From: Acidobacteriaceae bacterium
GTDB taxonomy: Bacteria > Acidobacteriota > Terriglobia > Terriglobales > Acidobacteriaceae
DNA: 37,006 nt
Assembly: GCA_003138975.1 (NCBI GenBank)
Contig: PLHQ01000051.1
Location: 1-37,006, forward strand
Direction of reading: 5' to 3'
A model generated the notes under the pieces. The model searched no databases. It was not told where the DNA came from and saw only the letters and a list, made by a program, of their open reading frames with translations. Positions 31,890-37,006 of this stretch are shown here, one piece after another; position 1 is the stretch's first letter; the number at the start of each line of letters is the position of its first letter. Made by a program: the position numbers and the translations under genes.

Positions 31890-34800
31890 TCAATCGCGGT
31901 CATCATCCTCCGCTTTTCCCTTCGCCTGCTGGTTGGCGACGCCGGGGTAAGGCTTATCGTCTCCCATGATCCCCTTCCACAGAATCCGATTGAACAAATC
32001 GGAGTTGATCATGTCAGGGTGTTTGAAGTTAAAGCCTTTGGTCGCTTGCGCCCACCAAGTGCCGTCGTGGAGCGATTTGATCGCGACCGTTACCGGGCGT
32101 TTCCCAGGATTCTTGCACTCGGGGACCAGCGTCGGGTCTACCGGAGGCTGGCACAAGATACCCGGGATGGGCGCGACATAGGGCTGCAGGTTGGGTTCTT
32201 TGATGAACACGTCGGACATCGGAACGGCGTTCGCATCGTTGAGACCGAGGTAGTTGACGCCGAGGATATCCTCGATGGTTCGGACCACGTTGGTAGAGTT
32301 GTAATTGGTGTGGATCACGGCTCCGCTGTTTGTGTAGGGCGACGCGATGAACACCGTAGAACGATGTGCATCCACGTGATCCGGCCCATTCTGCGCATCA
32401 TCTTCCACCACAAATATCGCTGTGTCTTTCCAGTACGGAGAGTTTGACACGGCCTCGACCAGACGGCCCACCGCGTAGTCGTTGCTCGCGAACTGCGCCA
32501 ATGGATTTTCCAGATCTGCGGCGTTCGACGAGAAGTTGCCGAAATGATCTTCCATGAAGTCGACCATCTCGAAGTTGGGCAGATTGCCGTTTTTCACATA
32601 CTCATTGAACTCGCGATTCCACTCTTCGAAGCGGTACTGATCAGGAGTGTTCAGGTCCCAACCACGATAGTAGACATCGGTTTTGTCGAGCAGGGAGTGA
32701 CGCACGGGTACCGCCTGCACCACCTTCTGCGCGAAGGCGTCGCGCACGATGGGGATGTAGAACGGGGCGCCCGCGTAAGGATCGACATAATAGTTTTCGT
32801 CTGCGTAGAGGCCGTAGTGGCGAACCGTCAGCCCGGCGCGCATCACGGTGTCCCATATGTAGCCGCCGAGCGCGTCGGAATCCAGGTCGTCCGCGCCTTG
32901 CGATGCGGTGATGTCCTTCGTCCCGGGCTCAATCGATGAGCCGCCGGTCGGATCGAACAGCGTGGTAATGCGTACCGTGCTAGGACTGGGCGTTCCACTG
33001 GTTGTGTCGGGCAGTGCAATCCCGATATTACGCGGATTGCCGTTCCAGTCGAAGGGAATGTTGTAGTTCGCGTTGCCATAGCCGACGAGCACGTTTTTGG
33101 TTGTGGCATCGTTGGCATGGCCCTGCGTGTCCCAGTTCCATCCGTCGCCACTTACATCGCCGGCATCGTAGAAATTGTCGAGCAGAGCGAATCTGGTCGC
33201 CAGCAGGTGATGGTTGGGAGAGATGGGCTGCGGAAACTGCACCCGGGCCGGATCGCCGTTGCCCTGCTTCAGATCGCCGAGTATCTGATCGTATGTACGG
33301 TTCTCCTTCTGGATGTAGATCACGTGTTTAATGTGGTTATGCAGGAACGCCATCATCGGATCGCGGCCACGGTTCACGAAGCCGTTGTTGGCATCCACGA
33401 GAGCCGACAGATAGCTTAGGGTATCTGCGTCCGGCACGGGAATGGTCAGAAACCCCGCCTTCAGCAGGGCCAAGATGTATTCATTGCGTGACGTCGGATT
33501 CGGTGGCGGACACAGAAGGCTCGAGTACTCCGGCGGTATGCCCTCCCCGGGGCAGTCCGACCGGTACTCCAGATTCGGGCCGGCGTTGGATTTCATGTTC
33601 ACCACGAACAGCTTTTTCCCGTCGGCGCTGACCGTCACCGAGCTTGGGTACCAGCCGGTAGGGATACGACCGAGCAGTTGTTGCGAAGCGACATCGATAA
33701 CAGCCACGGCATTCTCTCCGCCAAGCGTGGCATAGAGACTGCGGCCATTGGGACTGAGCGCCACGGAGTTGGGGCTGGAACCCTTGTAGGGGTAGCCTGG
33801 CCGAGCGACTGAAATTCGGCTTTTGAGCGCATCTGTCGTGGTGTCGATTACCTCAATCTCATCCAGATCGCCATTGGCCACGTAAAGGCGAAGCTGATCT
33901 GCGGACAGTGCCATGCGATTCGGTTCGCCGCCAACCTTGATCACCTTGAACGATCCTGAAGGGCTCACCGACAGCACCTGGCCATCGCGCTGGCTGCTCA
34001 CATAGGTCTTAACCGGAGCGCCCTTGGAATCCGATAGCACTACCGGCCAGTAAGGCATTTCTCCGATTGCCGTCGTTTGTCCGGGGGCGAAGAAAACTAC
34101 TTCTTTGGATACGGTGCGCGTTGACGTATTGATGATTGACAGCGAATCGTTCTGGTAATTGGCCACGTACAGTGTCGAGCCGTCCGGGCTGATTGCCAAT
34201 CCAGCTGCCAGAGCACTGAACGGCATGAACATGTACTGCGCAATGGGGTTGCTGTTGATCGGCGTCGTGCTGAACAATCCGCCCGTCGGATACTGCTGTA
34301 CCGGAACGTCGGCGGGCGTGTTATGCCCCAGGAGCACGAACGGAGCATCAGGCACGTAGGTACCATCGGCACTAGCCCCGGTGGTCGTCGACTTAAATAT
34401 CTCCACGCGGTCGTCAATGCCTCCGGCAACGTAGAAGCGCGTGCCCGACGGATCCCACTGCAAGCCGTGATAGGTGTTGGGGATGTTGATCAGTTGTTTC
34501 TGCTTTGGCCGCACGCCACGGACATCGAAAACGAATACCCACTCCGCATTCGGAGTGGTGGTGGATGACGGAATTCCTGTAAGAGGGTCGAGGGCAGCCC
34601 AGAGGATCGCAGTACCGTCCGGACCCTGAGTGTAGAAGTCGGTGTTGTAACCCGTAGTGAGGATCAGCAAAGCGGTGCCGTCCGGACTGAGCGCAGTGTT
34701 CACTGCGCCATTTGCATTGGCGGAGCCGTCAGGGCGTAGGCCAGTGGGTAGGTTTTGGAAAATTGAGCCGGGCGCGGCAGTAGGAGTAATGTAGAAACCG

Positions 34801-34925
34801 TTGGGTAGAAGGTTGCCAGCAACCGACGCTGCGTTCCGTATCTGACCACCCGCGAGTGCGGGTAGCATCAGGCAGAGTAGCAGGGCCGGCACAGCGCAAA
34901 AGCAAAAGCTCATCTTTCGTCGCAT
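31890..34925 (-). CDS. Secreted YVTN beta-propeller / phosphoesterase fusion
   Basis: 1011 residues. Signal peptide MRRKMSFCFCAVPALLLCLM to ALAGGQ. Residues about 50-450 are YVTN/YncE-type propeller blades (ALSPDGTALLILTTGY; AISPDGSTLYVANYQNDSLS; ALSPNGRSLYATLGGENAVA; VSADGKKLFVVNMKS). Residues about 530-930 are a phosphoesterase/alkaline-phosphatase-like domain: HVIYIQKENRTYDQILGDL, NFYDAGDVSGDGWNWDTQGH, and AIFVVEDDAQNGPDHVDAHR, with Asp, His and Asn expected to hold metals. GAGGAGGG lies 3 bases ahead of the start. This fusion type is common in Acidobacteria; its substrate is unknown. Transcribed toward lower positions, with the TonB stub upstream. Confidence 0.82.
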   Translation of the reverse strand: MRRKMSFCFCAVPALLLCLMLPALAGGQIRNAASVAGNLLPNGFYITPTAAPGSIFQNLPTGLRPDGSANANGAVNTALSPDGTALLILTTGYNTDFYTQGPDGTAILWAALDPLTGIPSSTTTPNAEWVFVFDVRGVRPKQKQLINIPNTYHGLQWDPSGTRFYVAGGIDDRVEIFKSTTTGASADGTYVPDAPFVLLGHNTPADVPVQQYPTGGLFSTTPINSNPIAQYMFMPFSALAAGLAISPDGSTLYVANYQNDSLSIINTSTRTVSKEVVFFAPGQTTAIGEMPYWPVVLSDSKGAPVKTYVSSQRDGQVLSVSPSGSFKVIKVGGEPNRMALSADQLRLYVANGDLDEIEVIDTTTDALKSRISVARPGYPYKGSSPNSVALSPNGRSLYATLGGENAVAVIDVASQQLLGRIPTGWYPSSVTVSADGKKLFVVNMKSNAGPNLEYRSDCPGEGIPPEYSSLLCPPPNPTSRNEYILALLKAGFLTIPVPDADTLSYLSALVDANNGFVNRGRDPMMAFLHNHIKHVIYIQKENRTYDQILGDLKQGNGDPARVQFPQPISPNHHLLATRFALLDNFYDAGDVSGDGWNWDTQGHANDATTKNVLVGYGNANYNIPFDWNGNPRNIGIALPDTTSGTPSPSTVRITTLFDPTGGSSIEPGTKDITASQGADDLDSDALGGYIWDTVMRAGLTVRHYGLYADENYYVDPYAGAPFYIPIVRDAFAQKVVQAVPVRHSLLDKTDVYYRGWDLNTPDQYRFEEWNREFNEYVKNGNLPNFEMVDFMEDHFGNFSSNAADLENPLAQFASNDYAVGRLVEAVSNSPYWKDTAIFVVEDDAQNGPDHVDAHRSTVFIASPYTNSGAVIHTNYNSTNVVRTIEDILGVNYLGLNDANAVPMSDVFIKEPNLQPYVAPIPGILCQPPVDPTLVPECKNPGKRPVTVAIKSLHDGTWWAQATKGFNFKHPDMINSDLFNRILWKGIMGDDKPYPGVANQQAKGKAEDDDRD

Positions 34926-35045
34926 GTTCCCTCCTCAAGAGTTGTTTTCTTGGCCTCGCGTGATTCAGAAAAGCTTGAATCCTAATTTGGTGGGGTCTAG
35001 AAAATGGAGGCCATTCTACACCGAATCCCGGCTCTGTGTGGGGTT

Positions 35046-35714
35046 TTAGAAGGTAAGCCGCGCGGAAAACTGCAGCACGCGGGGAAGTCCGTTGGGACTA
35101 ATTTCCTGCAATGCTCCGAAATTACCCGGTCCGGAATTGGGGACTAGATAGCACGTCTGATTCAGAGATGAGCCGTCGCCGCAGTTGGACCCTATGGGAT
35201 TGTATTGCAGCTGATTGATGCCATCGCCATTCTGCACGTAGTAATTGGCATGGTTGAACAGGTTGAATGCCTGAGCCTGAAATTGCAATTCCTTGCCTTC
35301 CTTGATCTCAAAGCTGCGGGCCAATCCAACATCAATTCTCTCCAGCCACGGGCCGTAGAAGGAATTCAATCCGATCCCGGGTGTGGGCCCAGCGCCATTG
35401 ATGCCGGCCGCGGTGTTTGCGGTGTCTTGATTGAAGGCGGTGTCGTTGAGGTCTCCATCGGCGCCGTCGCAATTGCTGAATGACAGGGTCGAACTGGTGC
35501 ACGCCGGGCTCAACAAACCCGCAAAAGGACGGCCCGAGGAGAACTCCATGACACTGCTCAACGTCCATCCTGAGAGCAGAACACGCCCTTTGTCGGACCC
35601 CGTGAGCTTTTCCAGTTCCGGCCGGTACACCGCGGCAAAACTAATTCGATGCCGCTGGTCTAACAGCAAAGGAGCATGCGTATTGCTGAAGTCGAACTGA
35701 TTATTGAAGTCCAT
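35046..35714 (-). pseudogene. C-terminal stub of a second TonB-dependent receptor
   Basis: About 222 residues of outer-membrane barrel: DFNNQFDFSNTHAPLLLDQR, WLERIDVGLARSFEIKEGKE and the aromatic end GLPRVLQFSARLTF. This is the tail of an Oar-like receptor of about 1100 residues, and the first 900 residues are gone. Upstream of ATG 35712-35714 the frame stays open for 44 codons, but the sequence is no longer receptor-like. It ends near the TPR fragment on the other strand, so the rest was removed by a deletion or insertion event. Confidence 0.72.
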
Positions 35715-35774
35715 CCCTCTAGCATCACGCTCTTGGCGAAGGTGTAAGAAAATTGCAAAGCAAGACCTTGTGAC

Positions 35775-35948
35775 ATGCGCGACTATGCCTTGGCGGGCGA
35801 AAAGGATAAGGCGTTCGAGTGGCTGGCAAAAGCCTATCAGGAGCACGACAGTGGGCTTGTACTTCTCAAAGTTGAACCAGAGTTCGACAACATCCGCTCG
35901 GACCCCCGCTACGCCGACCTGCTGCGCCGGATCGGACTGCCGCAGTGA
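35775..35948 (+). pseudogene. C-terminal stub of a TPR-containing protein
   Basis: 57 codons: DYALAGEKDKAFEWLAKAYQ and LLKVEPEFDNIRSDPRYADL before LLRRIGLPQ and stop. This is the classic last repeat and tail of acidobacterial TPR regulators (winged-helix or protein-kinase fused). No start signal or upstream part. Seen as a relic bordering the rearrangement at about 35,715-35,775. Confidence 0.7.
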
Positions 35949-35984
35949 GAATCAGTATTTGATTGGTCAAAAGGTATACCCTCG

Positions 35985-36647
35985 TCACCAACGCGCCTCG
36001 CCTGAACTCGGCTGCACAATATCAACAACGTCAACAACTTGAGTTGGCGGCGGTACAGAGCCTTCGTCACCAATCCGTGATCTGTTTACCAGTTTGCAAA
36101 CGAGGCTTCGGGAAACGCTCCACTTCTTGGAGACTGCGGTCAGAGTCATTCCGCCAACTCGGTCGCGAACGATGGCTGGTCGGTCTAGGTTCATCGGTGC
36201 GCGTCCGATCCGCACCCCATCAAGTTTCGCTCTCCGCATTCCGGCTAAAACCCTTTCCCGAATGAGATCGGATTCGAGTTCGGCAATCATGCCAATCAGC
36301 GTTAGGAGGAGACGTCCTATAGGTCCGCTCGTGTCAATGTTTTCGCGCCGGGAAATGAAGACGACGCCCAAGCTGTCGAACTCGTCCATGACTTGCAGGA
36401 AGTGCTTGACGCTTCTGGCAACTCGGTCGAATGCAGCGACTAGCACGACAGAAAATTTCTTACGCCGCGCATCCGCGATGAGCGCGTCGAGACCGGGACG
36501 CCGTGCTCTGCGCCCCGATACGCCCCAGTCCGAATACTCCTGCACGACTTCGAAGCCGCGCTTCGCCGCAAGCTCGCGCAGATCGTAAAGCTGTGACTCG
36601 ACGTGCTGGTCGGCGGTACTCACGCGTACATAAATCGCTGCTTTCAA
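35985..36647 (-). CDS. Small serine recombinase (resolvase/invertase family)
   Basis: 220 residues. N-terminal catalytic domain of the resolvase fold: IYVRVSTADQ with the nucleophile Ser10 and Arg8, then EYSDWGVSGRRARRPGLDAL, VAAFDRVARSVKHFLQVMD and the E-helix region ESDLIRERVLAGMRRAK. A C-terminal HTH (TAVSKKWSVSRSLVCKLVN) would bind its sites. TTG 36645-36647 is preceded by AGGAGAG. Length and layout match Tn3-type resolvases and plasmid or phage invertases more than large integrases. Divergent from a zinc-ribbon gene, with two 23-base dyads between them that may be its res or operator sites. Confidence 0.85.
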   Translation of the reverse strand: MKAAIYVRVSTADQHVESQLYDLRELAAKRGFEVVQEYSDWGVSGRRARRPGLDALIADARRKKFSVVLVAAFDRVARSVKHFLQVMDEFDSLGVVFISRRENIDTSGPIGRLLLTLIGMIAELESDLIRERVLAGMRRAKLDGVRIGRAPMNLDRPAIVRDRVGGMTLTAVSKKWSVSRSLVCKLVNRSRIGDEGSVPPPTQVVDVVDIVQPSSGEARW

Positions 36648-36714
36648 TGGGTGCTCTCCTGAAATTGAATTGGGTGCCTATTCTTCAAAACTCTTAGTTC
36701 ACGGCACTTGCTGT

Positions 36715-36787
36715 ATTCTGCCCACTGGACATATTATAGAGGCTTTCCAGCCAAACAGTCAAGGATATTATGTCCCTTGGACAGAAT
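36715..36787. repeat. Two 23-base dyad sites in inverted orientation
   Basis: Site 1 (36715-36737, ATTCTGCCCACTGGACATAT and on) and site 2 read on the other strand (36787-36765, starting ATTCTGTCCAAGGGACATAA) agree at 19 of 23 bases. Each site is itself a near-palindrome around TCC/GGA. They are 27 bases apart. Both overlap promoter boxes, so autoregulation by the recombinase or by a repressor is plausible. Confidence 0.65.
36733..36762 (-). promoter_or_regulatory. Likely promoter of the recombinase
   Basis: Minus strand: TTGACT (36762-36757), an 18-base spacer and TATAAT (36738-36733). It lies over dyad site 1. Start of transcription near 36726, about 80 bases before the recombinase TTG. 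Confidence 0.6.
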
Positions 36788-36791
36788 GCGA

Positions 36792-36797
36792 TATAAT
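36792..36797 (+). promoter_or_regulatory. -10 box before the zinc-ribbon gene
   Basis: TATAAT at 36792-36797 ends 6 bases before ATG 36804, so the message may be leaderless or nearly so. No clear -35 sits at 17 bases upstream; dyad site 2 occupies that place, which suggests activation or repression there. Confidence 0.45.
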
Positions 36798-36803
36798 GGT
36801 GAC

Positions 36804-37004
36804 ATGGGCTGGACGAGAATGCGGATCGCCGTGTGCGACGTTTGTGGACATCGGTGGATACCAGAGACCGAGAACCCGCCGAACTGCCCGTCGAAGAAGT
36901 GCCGCTCAACCCTGTGGGACAAGGGCGGTGTGGACGGCAGAACACGGCAAGCAAGAATCAAAACGGGGCGTAGCCGTAAGACGGCGGCGAAGAAGAGCCG
37001 ATGA
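36804..37004 (+). CDS. Small zinc-ribbon protein with basic tail
   Basis: 66 residues from ATG 36804. A zinc ribbon (VCDVCGHRWIPETENPPNCP, then KKC: C-x2-C ... C-x4-C) and a basic tail ending RKTAAKKSR, typical of small nucleic-acid-binding proteins of plasmids and islands. The start is set by the TATAAT just upstream and by the ribbon; longer frames reach back into the dyads. Ends two bases before the window end. Divergent from the recombinase. Confidence 0.6.
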   Translation: MGWTRMRIAVCDVCGHRWIPETENPPNCPSKKCRSTLWDKGGVDGRTRQARIKTGRSRKTAAKKSR

Positions 37005-37006
37005 CG

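Noticed and set aside
1-37006. CRISPR array or complete insertion sequence
   Set aside because: No regularly spaced repeats and no transposase frame with terminal inverted repeats were seen.

Overview
The window looks like the chromosome of an acidobacterium (Terriglobia type). The evidence is family content rather than a marker gene. It carries a very large TonB-dependent receptor with an N-terminal carboxypeptidase-regulatory domain (Oar-like), a VWFA-like secreted protein of the kind expanded in Acidobacteria, a 1011-residue YVTN-propeller/phosphoesterase fusion, and many short secreted or membrane proteins of unknown role. There is no rRNA and no complete tRNA, so the placement is an inference.

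Layout. 1-9.3 kb is a loose collection of envelope and stress-type genes: DoxX-like, K+-channel-like, an internally repeated secreted protein, a propeller/ricin-type secreted protein, a VWA protein, a PsiE-like membrane protein, and a copper-amine-oxidase-N-like secreted protein. Broken genes lie among them: a Reg_prop sensor fragment, an MscS C-terminal fragment, and a Tat-exported alpha/beta hydrolase frameshifted at a T5 run.

9.4-26.2 kb is the coherent part, a carbohydrate-use locus. On the minus strand lie an APC-family permease and a GH36/27-like alpha-galactosidase lipoprotein with a PKD domain. On the plus strand lie a DeoR/GlpR regulator, a tightly overlapping operon (class I DhnA/LacD/FbaB-type aldolase, mutarotase-like protein, FGGY kinase, fucose/arabinose-isomerase-like protein), an AgaS-like SIS sugar-phosphate isomerase, and a TonB receptor followed by a secreted amidohydrolase. 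Three promoters in this locus (permease, aldolase operon, TonB receptor) share the same -35 region with an upstream CGAACAAAACA-like element. This suggests one regulon, probably under the local DeoR protein. A second, decayed DeoR/AgaR-type regulator lies between the isomerase-like gene and the SIS gene. A likely reading is capture of an alpha-linked sugar at the outer membrane, trimming by the glycosidase, uptake, isomerisation, phosphorylation and aldol cleavage. The actual substrate cannot be read from the sequence.

26.2-31.9 kb is sparse and island-like: a dCache sensor with no output domain, several tiny genes (two of them a divergent pair of C2H2-like mini zinc fingers), fragments of a response regulator, a DUF429 protein and a PilZ-like protein, and the 3' half of a tRNA-Val(GAC) flanked by two copies of an 18-bp direct repeat, which is the architecture of an integrase attachment site. 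31.9-35.7 kb holds the YVTN/phosphoesterase gene and the C-terminal stub of another TonB receptor. That stub abuts the C-terminal stub of a TPR protein on the other strand, marking a rearrangement junction. The window ends with a small serine recombinase and a divergent zinc-ribbon gene, separated by two 23-bp dyad sites in inverted orientation.
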